Source of the DNA: an uncultured delta proteobacterium
GTDB taxonomy: Bacteria; RBG-13-61-14; DRUE01
NCBI GenBank assembly: GCA_903897985.1
Contig: CAIUDS010000565.1
Span: 1 to 11,039, forward strand
Direction: 5' to 3'
DNA length: 11,039 bases
Shown one piece after another: positions 6,505 to 11,039 of this stretch; within the stretch, counting starts at the first letter, position 1, and every line of letters begins with the position of its first letter. The notes beneath the pieces were generated by a model. That model did no database searches, was not told where the DNA came from, and saw only the letters and a list, made by a program, of their open reading frames with translations. The position numbers and the translations under genes are program-made.

Positions 6505-6573
6505 TAGGTAGACTGTTATCCAGGCCCAAGCGGCGCGATCGCTCGAAGGCCCACTGAAAGGGGAATGACAAAA

Positions 6574-6607
6574 GGAGGAGGCCATCAAGAAAACTCGAAA
6601 ATCTTAA
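6574..6607 (+). pseudogene. Possible vestigial gene start after the duplicated leader
   Basis: A strong GGAGGAGG ribosome site (6574-6581) is followed by ATC-AAG-AAA-ACT-CGA-AAA-TCT-TAA (6584-6607), which parallels the esterase start ATG-AGA-AAA-CTC. It looks like a start codon changed from ATG to ATC, a lysine-rich signal-peptide beginning and an immediate stop. It is too short to be sure; chance is a real alternative. Confidence 0.25.
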
Positions 6608-6640
6608 ATCCCATTGACCGGATCTGTCATTACCCTTGGC

Positions 6641-6663
6641 TATAATCGAATGAAAAAAGGAGG
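6641..6663 (+). promoter_or_regulatory. -10 box and ribosome site for the lipoprotein gene
   Basis: TATAAT (6641-6646) is perfect, but the only -35-like hexamer, TTGACC at 6614-6619, is 21 bp away, too far for an ordinary promoter. An activator or the upstream promoter at 6476 may be needed. GGAGG (6659-6663) lies eight bases before the ATG at 6672 and fixes the start. Confidence 0.45.
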
Positions 6664-6671
6664 CTTTTAAA

Positions 6672-7301
6672 ATGAGAAAAATCATGGGAATCTATGTAGT
6701 CGCGGCGATGGTATTGGTTTGCGTCTCGGGCTGCGCCGTCTCGCAGATTGAAGCTTTCAAAGATCCGCAATTTGCGGGAAAAAGTTACAAGAATATAGTG
6801 GTGACGGGCCAGTTTTCGGATCTTGGAGAGAGAAAATCCGCAGAATATGATTTTTGCGCAGCTTTTCGCGAGCAGGGAATAAATTGCGTCGCTTCTCTCG
6901 ATCTTATACTGCCCACAAGAACCTACTCTGCGGAGGAGAAAGCCAAGATACTGAAGGACAATGGAATTGACGCGGAGCTGGTTGTTTCCTTTAAGGACGC
7001 ATATGAGAAGCAACAATATGTGCCTGGAAAATCCAGCACCAATTGCCGGAAGGATGCTTACGGTAACATGCACTGCGATACGAACAATTCGGCCGGCTAT
7101 ACTGTTTCAAAACCGCGCCTCAAGTGCGAATGCACTTTAATCGATGTTGAGAAAAACAGTAATGCGTGGGTGGCAAGCTCCCTCACTGCAGGAAACGCCT
7201 ACGCCGATTTCAACACCATGATGAGTTCGCTGGCAAAAGAAACCTTGACCAAGCTCAGCAGTGACGGCTTGGTCATTATGGCACCCAAGCCGCAGAAATG
7301 A
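6672..7301 (+). CDS. Cysteine-rich lipoprotein of unknown function, 209 aa
   Basis: The N-terminus (MRKIMGIYVV...VCVSGC) is a lipoprotein signal peptide with lipobox VSGC, so Cys21 should be lipidated and the protein held in the membrane. The mature part starts AVSQIEAFKD. It carries six more cysteines (62, 72, 125, 135, 152, 154), which suggests disulfides outside the cytoplasm. The N-terminal half (SYKNIVVTGQFSDLGERKSAE, then INCVASLDL and NGIDAELVV) has the alternating strand/helix look of small lipoproteins whose fold predicts a nucleotide or peptide-binding-like sandwich, but I cannot assign a family. Codon use is more AT-rich than in the flanking enzymes. A 37-bp gap separates it from the next exported protein, which probably shares its operon and process. 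Confidence 0.85.
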   Translation: MRKIMGIYVVAAMVLVCVSGCAVSQIEAFKDPQFAGKSYKNIVVTGQFSDLGERKSAEYDFCAAFREQGINCVASLDLILPTRTYSAEEKAKILKDNGIDAELVVSFKDAYEKQQYVPGKSSTNCRKDAYGNMHCDTNNSAGYTVSKPRLKCECTLIDVEKNSNAWVASSLTAGNAYADFNTMMSSLAKETLTKLSSDGLVIMAPKPQK

Positions 7302-7338
7302 GCTTTTTTTCGCTTCAGAGAAGAAGGGAGGACTTTTT

Positions 7339-7836
7339 ATGAAAAAAATGGCATTCTTTTGGGCACTGATCTTTATTATAGCCATGATGGCTGAATCGCA
7401 TGCTCAAGGAATTACTCTTCAAGATATCATTCCGAAAAATCGATGGACGGTTACGGGCATTGCCAAACTTAGCCCCGAGGAACAACAGCAGCTGGCAAAA
7501 GAAATCATTTCATCCATGTCATCCATATATCCGGCAAACGATAAAGGCATGGCGGTCATAGCGCCGTCTGTGTCAACCTCAATCAAGGCCCGAGAAATTC
7601 TGGCCGGATCACATAAAGCAGAATCGCCATTGCGCCGCGCAAACAAGATACTGGTTGTGGTGCGAAGTTCGCTGTATAACCCTTTGCGGTTCAGTTATGA
7701 AACCGTCTGCGAGTTAAAAGAAGACGCCGGGAGGCAATTGAATATTTCTGGGCCCCAATATCATATCTATATTTATTCAATGGATGATGATCTCCGGGTC
7801 ACACAAGATTCTCATCAGTCTGCTTCAGCCGATTGA
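7339..7836 (+). CDS. Small secreted protein of unknown function, 165 aa
   Basis: MKKMAFFWALIFIIAMMAESHAQ is a clear Sec signal peptide with cleavage expected after SHA (residue 22). The mature protein of about 143 residues begins QGITLQDIIPKNRWTVTG. It has a helical segment LSPEEQQQLAKEIISSM, a basic middle part, strands KILVVVRSSL and YHIYIYSMDD, and a single Cys. The start at 7339 is chosen over an in-frame one at 7261 because GGGAGGA (7326-7332) sits seven bases upstream and the signal peptide begins exactly there; the longer form would overlap the lipoprotein gene. Same AT-leaning composition as the lipoprotein. I do not recognise the family. A periplasmic partner of the lipoprotein is a guess from proximity. 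Confidence 0.83.
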   Translation: MKKMAFFWALIFIIAMMAESHAQGITLQDIIPKNRWTVTGIAKLSPEEQQQLAKEIISSMSSIYPANDKGMAVIAPSVSTSIKAREILAGSHKAESPLRRANKILVVVRSSLYNPLRFSYETVCELKEDAGRQLNISGPQYHIYIYSMDDDLRVTQDSHQSASAD

Positions 7837-7893
7837 GCATGGCCCACCAAAACATCAAGATTAGCTCCTCCTAAGAAGCTTTAAGGAAATGCA

Positions 7894-7921
7894 GAAAGGG
7901 CGGCCCTCCGACCGCCCTTTC
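7894..7921. terminator. Strong hairpin, probably a bidirectional terminator
   Basis: GAAAGGGCGG (7894-7903) and CCGCCCTTTC (7912-7921) form a perfect 10-bp stem with loop CCCTCCGA. The A/T runs at the stem base give a short U-tract in either direction. It lies between two convergent genes (58 bp after the plus gene, 48 bp past the minus gene), as expected for shared termination. Confidence 0.75.
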
Positions 7922-7969
7922 ATAAGAAGGGAGAATGCAATTCGCCCATCCATTTAATTGCCTTAATGT

Positions 7970-8464
7970 CTATGTTATTTGGTATAAAATTTCTGAGGTC
8001 CTATCATTGAATATCCAAATTTTCTTAAAATCGGATTTTCTTAATTTCTTTTTCAACATCATCGAATGTTCCTCCAAAGTAGGTTTCAATACATTGGTTG
8101 GCATTTGGGGCTGAAGGTCATAATAGACTAGCAATTCCATTCTGGCTTTGGTGTCATAATTTTTGCTTTTAGAAAGCTTTTTACAAATTTGTTTAATAAT
8201 TGGATGTCCATAAGAGCCGCCCTTGCCGCTACTTGTGTAGACTGATTTTGCCAATCCTTCATCAATAACTTCCACTAATTCTAAAGCAACCTTTTGCCCG
8301 TTTTCTCGTTCGCATAAAATGTCGGGTTCAGGTGGGTCTCGATTTTCAATAGAGTCAATTTTGATCTTAAGGGGGCATACTTTTGCAAAGAGCTTTGCAA
8401 CCCTTTTTTCATTGACCTTTTTTTCGTTCGCAGAATCATCGGCTTTTGGGAATATTTTATTCAC
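7970..8464 (-). CDS. Hypothetical PD-(D/E)XK nuclease-like protein, up to 164 aa
   Basis: The N-terminal half has the layout of a PD-(D/E)XK nuclease core: a helix with Glu40, then PEPDIL with Asp48, a turn rich in polar residues, and VALELVEV with Glu62. The usual Lys after E-x is missing; the sequence reads Glu62-Leu-Val-Glu65. The C-terminal half is basic with several Lys-rich helices, then a strand KKIWIFND. No signal peptide, so it is cytoplasmic. The first in-frame start, GTG at 8462-8464, lies inside the AGGGAGGTGA ribosome site (8461-8470) and cannot easily be used. An ATA at 8453-8455 sits at ideal spacing and would give 161 aa. The gene is AT-rich compared with the esterase and transporter, which suggests transfer. 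It has no partner gene, so a restriction or defence role is speculation. Confidence 0.7.
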   Translation of the reverse strand: MNKIFPKADDSANEKKVNEKRVAKLFAKVCPLKIKIDSIENRDPPEPDILCERENGQKVALELVEVIDEGLAKSVYTSSGKGGSYGHPIIKQICKKLSKSKNYDTKARMELLVYYDLQPQMPTNVLKPTLEEHSMMLKKKLRKSDFKKIWIFNDRTSEILYQIT

Positions 8465-8478
8465 CTCCCTAAATATCT

Positions 8479-8507
8479 ATTATATAAGCTTCTGGCTTTG
8501 GTTTCAA
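8479..8507 (-). promoter_or_regulatory. Promoter of the nuclease-like gene
   Basis: On the minus strand TTGAAA (8502-8507), a 17-bp spacer and TATAAT (8479-8484) form a near-consensus promoter. The transcript should start near 8472, right at the ribosome site, giving a very short leader of about 8 nt to the GTG or 17 nt to the ATA. Confidence 0.7.
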
Positions 8508-8647
8508 CGCTGGTTACTGTGCCAAGAGGGCACCTGCTCCAGACAATCCCCTCCGCTCCGGAAAAGACCGCGGGGTCAGGTCTAAAGTTTATAGTTAACG
8601 AATTGCGCCCTACGGGGGTCTGATTATAGCAAAGCCCCAACCGACAT
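8508..8647. other. Gene-free stretch with no clear function
   Basis: No convincing gene or strong palindrome is seen. The stretch around 8573-8600, with GGGGTCAGGTCT and AAGTTTATAGTTAAC, resembles short remnants often found beside REP-type transposases, but nothing here proves it. A short GTGCC/GGCAC hairpin occurs near 8520. Confidence 0.4.
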
Positions 8648-8682
8648 CGTCCTGTGGTGTGGGTCCCTTCGTTTCCCCGGCC

Positions 8683-8733
8683 TTAATCTGATTTAATCGG
8701 TGTCATCGGTGGATGAATTGAGGTCCGAATTCC
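8683..8733 (+). repeat. 51-bp direct repeat, unit 1
   Basis: The unit runs from TTAATCTGATTTAATCGG to GAATTCC and includes ATCGGTGGATGAATTGAGG. It matches unit 2 at 8797-8847 at all but one position (C/T near the end). The preceding TTTCCCCGGC and an upstream CGTCCT...GGTCCC are shared as well, so the duplicated segment is about 80 bp. Confidence 0.8.
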
Positions 8734-8796
8734 CGCCCCCTGAACACCGAGCACTGAACACTAATCCCGTCCTCCGGTCCCTCCATTTCCCCGGCT

Positions 8797-8847
8797 TTAA
8801 TCTGATTTAATCGGTGTCATCGGTGGATGAATTGAGGTCTGAATTCC
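8797..8847 (+). repeat. 51-bp direct repeat, unit 2
   Basis: It lies 114 bp downstream of unit 1 and is almost identical. Its right part continues directly into the duplicated transporter promoter. A third, shorter copy (GTGTAATCGGTGGATGAATTGAG through GAATTCC) is at 9339-9372, just before the real transporter. Confidence 0.8.
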
Positions 8848-8931
8848 GCGAAAAATTGATATAATCCGCGCCATGTCGGCAAACGAATTCGGGTTGAAGC
8901 GGTCGCTCTGCTTCCCCGCCTGATTCCGCGC
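8814..8931 (+). pseudogene. Truncated duplicate of the APC transporter promoter and first codons
   Basis: This block matches 9339-9456 with only scattered substitutions. It has the same extended -10 TGATATAAT (TATAAT at 8860-8865), the same CCGCGCC and the same ATG (8873), then MSANEFGLKRSL versus MSENEFGLKRSL in the real gene. After codon 12 a one-base deletion shifts the frame, and a TGA ends it at 8923. Homology fades about ten bases later. It is a dead gene start whose promoter still looks intact, so it may still be transcribed. Confidence 0.85.
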
Positions 8932-8937
8932 GCCGCG

Positions 8938-9001
8938 CCCCTTTTCCCTTTCCACCCATCTCTTCCTATCCTCCCCCCTCAACTCTCCCCGCCTCTTATC
9001 C
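8938..9001. other. 64-nt pyrimidine-rich tract
   Basis: The plus strand has only seven purines in 64 bases, with runs such as CCCCTTTTCCCTTTCC and CCTCCCCCCTC. It begins where the duplicated transporter sequence ends. It encodes no plausible protein. Polypyrimidine tracts can adopt triplex structures, or can be simple-sequence drift. Confidence 0.55.
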
Positions 9002-9008
9002 AAAGAAC

Positions 9009-9042
9009 GAAGTATCTTAATAGCAAGATACTAAGATACTTC
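9009..9042. repeat. GATACT palindrome A
   Basis: GAAGTATCTTA (9009-9019) is exactly inverted as TAAGATACTTC (9032-9042). The right arm also holds a tandem AAGATACT-AAGATACT. The 32-bp core aligns with palindrome B at 27 of 32 positions. Confidence 0.75.
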
Positions 9043-9053
9043 CTCCCTTTGCG

Positions 9054-9097
9054 CTGAAAAGAACGCCTTGAGCACCAACAATCACATGCCTTTTCAG
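9054..9097. repeat. 8-bp inverted repeat between the GATACT palindromes
   Basis: CTGAAAAG (9054-9061) is exactly inverted as CTTTTCAG (9090-9097), and the last base is also the first base of palindrome B. The 28-bp interior has no further symmetry. Confidence 0.5.
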
Positions 9098-9132
9098 TAA
9101 GTATCTAAGTAGCTTGATACTTAGATACTTAC
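9097..9132. repeat. GATACT palindrome B, perfect 15-bp stem
   Basis: GTAAGTATCTAAGTA (9097-9111) is perfectly inverted as TACTTAGATACTTAC (9118-9132) around GCTTGA. Each palindrome carries one AGTATC and two GATACT motifs, six in 124 bp in total. No T-run follows, so a terminator is unlikely; a protein-binding array or a mobile repeat is more plausible. Confidence 0.8.
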
Positions 9133-9203
9133 TCCTTTGATGCGGGGATGAAAGGCTTGTGAACTCCAGGGGCCACACCCAGGCAAGCGCTTTCACTCCC
9201 GGG

Positions 9204-9220
9204 AGGCGGGGCTTCCGCCT
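9204..9220. repeat. Short GC hairpin AGGCGG-GGCTT-CCGCCT
   Basis: A six-pair stem with a five-base loop lies in the sequence GGGAGGCGGGGCTTCCGCC. It has no T-run. Otherwise 9133-9338 shows no gene or strong signal. Confidence 0.45.
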
Positions 9221-9381
9221 TCATCCCACTTTAAGGCCGGACTATGGCGGACAAGGCAGCCGATCGACAGGTGTCAGCGCGTTGCGCCGAAGCTCAGATA
9301 TCAAAGCCCAGATTTTAAAAAATTCTCTGTGTTCATCTGTGTAATCGGTGGATGAATTGAGTTCCGAATTCCGCGAAAAAA

Positions 9382-9390
9382 TGATATAAT
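9382..9390 (+). promoter_or_regulatory. Extended -10 promoter producing a probable leaderless transporter mRNA
   Basis: TGATATAAT is a perfect extended -10 (TATAAT at 9385-9390). Only CCGCGCC separates it from the ATG at 9398, so transcription should start at or next to the start codon. No Shine-Dalgarno lies between. The best -35 at 17 bp is poor (TTCCGA); TTGAGT is 22 bp away. The same arrangement is kept in the duplicate at 8858-8875. Confidence 0.65.
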
Positions 9391-9397
9391 CCGCGCC

Positions 9398-10795
9398 ATG
9401 TCGGAAAACGAGTTTGGCTTGAAGCGGTCGCTCGGGCTTCCCAGCCTGATCGCGGTCGAGATCGGCACCACCATCGGCGCCGGCATCTTTGTGCTCATCG
9501 GCATGGGCATCAAGCTGACCGGGCCCTCGGTCCCGCTCTCCTTCATCATCGCCGCCCTCCCCATCATCCTGATCATGCTCTCGCTGGCCATGGTCGGCTC
9601 CGCCATCCCCTGCGCCGGCGGGACCTACCGCTACGCCTCCCGGCTGTTCAACCCCGGCTGGTCCTTCTTCGGCATCTGGGGCTTCGCCCTCGGCACCATC
9701 GCCGGCGCGTTCCCGCTCTACGCGCTCAAGGCCGCGGAATATTTCCTCGCCGCGTTCCCCAATTACCATCCCGCGCCCCTCACGGTCAAACTCGCCGGCG
9801 CCGCCATCCTCACCGTCTTCTATCTCGCCAACCTGCGCGACCTCAAACTCGCCGGCTATGTGCAAGCCCTGATGGTCGCGATCCTGATCGGCGCGCTCAT
9901 TTATTTCAGCGCCTCCGGACTCGGCCAGGTCAAACCGGAAAATTTCACACCCCTGTTCCCCAAAGGCGCGCTCGGACTGTTCGGCGCCGCGGCCATCCTG
10001 ACCTTCTCCCTGCTCGGGTCCAACTCCGTGATCGAGCTGGGCGCCGAAATCAAGAACCCCGGCCGCAACATCCCGCTCTCGCTCCTCATCGCCATCCCCT
10101 GCGTGACCGTGCTCTATGTCCTGATCGCGGTCGTCGCGGTCGGGGTTTTGCCCTGGCAGCAATCAGCCGGCAAACTGCTCAGCGAACAGGCCGCGTTCAT
10201 CCTCGGACCGGTCGGTTGCCGGTTCTTCATCATCGGCGGCGCGTTCCTCGCCATCACCACCACCATCAACGGCACCTTCATGTGGGCCACCAAGTCCGTC
10301 CTGGTCGTCGCCGACGACCGCCTGCTCCCGCCCTGGCTCTCCGTGGTCCACCCCCAGCACCACACCCCCCACCGGTTCCTCACCATCGTCTGGATCCTCA
10401 GCACCGCGTCCCTGTTCATGAATGTCCCCTACGGCACCTTTGAAACTTTCGCGTCCATCGGCAGCCTCATCATCTTTGTCCCGGTCATGATCGCCGTGCT
10501 CCGCTTCCGAAAACTCCTGCCTCACCGCTACGCATCCGCGCCCTTCCGGCTCAAGGGAATCCTCTATTACCTCTGCCCCGGCGCCGGCTTGCTGCTCGCG
10601 ATCATGGCCATGGTCATGTGTCTATCGCAGCTCAACTATTTCTGGATGGGATTTTTTCTCGCTTGGCTCCTGGTCGGCGCGTCCCTCTATTTCCTCATCC
10701 GGCGCTGGAACCGCAAGAGCGGGCACGACTATCTGAACCAGAACATCCAACGCGATCTCGCGGCCTGGTCAGGGGGCAAGTGCGACAACCCCTAA
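9398..10795 (+). CDS. APC-superfamily amino acid/polyamine permease-like transporter, 465 aa
   Basis: This is an inner-membrane secondary transporter of the APC superfamily, which moves amino acids or related amines by proton or sodium symport or exchange. The first membrane helix holds the substrate-loop motif GTTIGAGIF (residues 23-31), and helix 6 leads into ELGAEIKNPGRNIP (213-226), a hallmark of the family. About 12 hydrophobic segments are visible and the length is normal. A short cytoplasmic N-terminus (MSENEFGLKRSLGLP) and a polar C-tail (RRWNRKSGHDYLNQN) flank them. Codons are almost all C- or G-ending. The start is fixed by conservation between gene and upstream duplicate, and the mRNA appears leaderless. 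Its 3' end overlaps the convergent EcfT gene by 27 bp. Substrate cannot be read from the sequence, and no metabolic neighbour helps. Confidence 0.93.
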   Translation: MSENEFGLKRSLGLPSLIAVEIGTTIGAGIFVLIGMGIKLTGPSVPLSFIIAALPIILIMLSLAMVGSAIPCAGGTYRYASRLFNPGWSFFGIWGFALGTIAGAFPLYALKAAEYFLAAFPNYHPAPLTVKLAGAAILTVFYLANLRDLKLAGYVQALMVAILIGALIYFSASGLGQVKPENFTPLFPKGALGLFGAAAILTFSLLGSNSVIELGAEIKNPGRNIPLSLLIAIPCVTVLYVLIAVVAVGVLPWQQSAGKLLSEQAAFILGPVGCRFFIIGGAFLAITTTINGTFMWATKSVLVVADDRLLPPWLSVVHPQHHTPHRFLTIVWILSTASLFMNVPYGTFETFASIGSLIIFVPVMIAVLRFRKLLPHRYASAPFRLKGILYYLCPGAGLLLAIMAMVMCLSQLNYFWMGFFLAWLLVGASLYFLIRRWNRKSGHDYLNQNIQRDLAAWSGGKCDNP

Positions 10796-11039
10796 GCCTT
10801 GGAGCCGGAGGTAAAGGCACGCTCCGCCGACCAGAACGATCGCGCCCAAAAACAAATAATCCCTGACGCCCAATTGATATTCCACCCAACTCGTCCGCTT
10901 GAGCCCGGCGCCGAACCCGCGCGATTCGAGCGCGATGGCGAGGTGGTCAACGCGGCGGAGCGCGGAAAGGAACACCGGGATGAAGAGCGGGAAATAACTC
11001 TTGAAGCGGGCAATGGGGTTGCCGGTGGTCTTGAGGCCG
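10769..11039 (-). CDS. ecfT: Energy-coupling factor transporter subunit EcfT (CbiQ family), C-terminal part
   Basis: The gene enters from the right edge; 89 residues of its C-terminus are visible. FIPVFLSALRRVDHLAIALESRGFG matches the coupling-helix region of EcfT, where the Ala/Ser-Arg-Gly motif (here SRG) contacts the ATPase subunits. RTSWVEYQLGVRDYLFL and a last membrane helix (LGAIVLVGGACLYLRLQGL) follow, as in the family. EcfT is the membrane scaffold that joins two ATPases to a substrate-binding S-component for vitamin or metal uptake. The ATPase genes would be expected to the right, upstream on this strand, outside the window. The TGA stop at 10769-10771 lies inside the transporter gene, so the two genes share their last 27 bp in opposite directions with no room for an intergenic terminator. 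Confidence 0.87.
   Translation of the reverse strand, partial: GLKTTGNPIARFKSYFPLFIPVFLSALRRVDHLAIALESRGFGAGLKRTSWVEYQLGVRDYLFLGAIVLVGGACLYLRLQGLGVVALAP

Noticed and set aside
6565..6645. 26-codon open frame starting ATG-ACA-AAA between the duplicated leader and the lipoprotein
   Set aside because: The spacing to any ribosome site is poor, it ends inside the -10 box, and the peptide has no recognisable character; a leader peptide cannot be excluded but is not supported.
7261..7338. 26-residue extension of the small secreted protein
   Set aside because: It overlaps the lipoprotein gene, and the ribosome site and signal peptide both support the ATG at 7339.
8319..8585. 88-codon plus-strand frame opposite the start of the nuclease-like gene
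   Set aside because: No ribosome site, overlaps the promoter and coding sequence of the better-supported minus-strand gene, and shows no motif.
8648..9374. CRISPR array considered for the repeated units
   Set aside because: Only two full units and one partial unit, with unequal spacing and related flanks rather than unique spacers; no cas gene is nearby.
9242..10162. 306-codon open frame opposite the APC transporter
   Set aside because: Highly charged Gly/Asp/Glu/Arg repeats typical of an antisense shadow of membrane helices; the plus-strand frame has clear family motifs.
1..11039. tRNA, rRNA or known riboswitch
   Set aside because: No tRNA cloverleaf, rRNA segment or familiar riboswitch core was recognised on reading either strand; a covariance-model scan would be needed to exclude faint ones.

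Overview
The window reads as a bacterial chromosome segment, mostly GC-rich. It has strong Shine-Dalgarno sites and several near-consensus sigma-70-type promoters. A GT4 glycogen-synthase-like enzyme paired with a GH57 amylase, a large lipase-type esterase, an APC transporter, an EcfT subunit and many imperfect-palindrome repeats would fit an Omnitrophota/PVC-type or similar environmental lineage. That assignment is a guess: no rRNA, tRNA or ribosomal protein is present to test it.

Layout. (1) 1-1640, minus strand: the N-terminus of an unidentified secreted protein, then a membrane-anchored SGNH/GDSL hydrolase, each with its own consensus-like promoter. (2) 1665-4171, plus strand: a two-gene alpha-glucan unit, a GT4 synthase whose best start codon is ATT and a GH57 alpha-amylase-type enzyme that starts on a TTG overlapping the previous stop. 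(3) 4172-4607: a repeat-filled gap with a 207-bp block bounded by a perfect 12-bp inverted repeat, ending in a promoter. (4) 4608-6233: an exported type-B carboxylesterase. (5) 6234-6671: a second repeat-filled gap in which one hairpin repeat has inserted into another, followed by a degenerate second copy of the esterase promoter/leader. (6) 6672-8464: a more AT-rich segment with a cysteine-rich lipoprotein, a small secreted protein, a probably bidirectional terminator and a convergent small PD-(D/E)XK-like protein. (7) 8465-9397: more than 900 bp without an intact gene, holding direct repeats, a truncated copy of the next gene's promoter and first codons, a pyrimidine tract and two related GATACT palindromes. 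(8) 9398-10795: a 12-TM APC-family transporter, apparently leaderless. (9) 10769-11039, minus strand: the C-terminus of EcfT, overlapping the transporter tail to tail by 27 bp.

How the genes relate. Only the GT4/GH57 pair is clearly one functional unit (alpha-glucan synthesis and remodelling or degradation). The two small exported proteins at 6672-7836 probably form a second operon of unknown role. The other genes look like independent transcription units separated by expanding repeats. I see no complete new multi-gene system. The most interesting material is the repeat biology (nested hairpins, duplicated promoter cassettes, the duplicated transporter 5' end) and the recurring unusual translation starts (ATT, possibly ATA, leaderless ATG).
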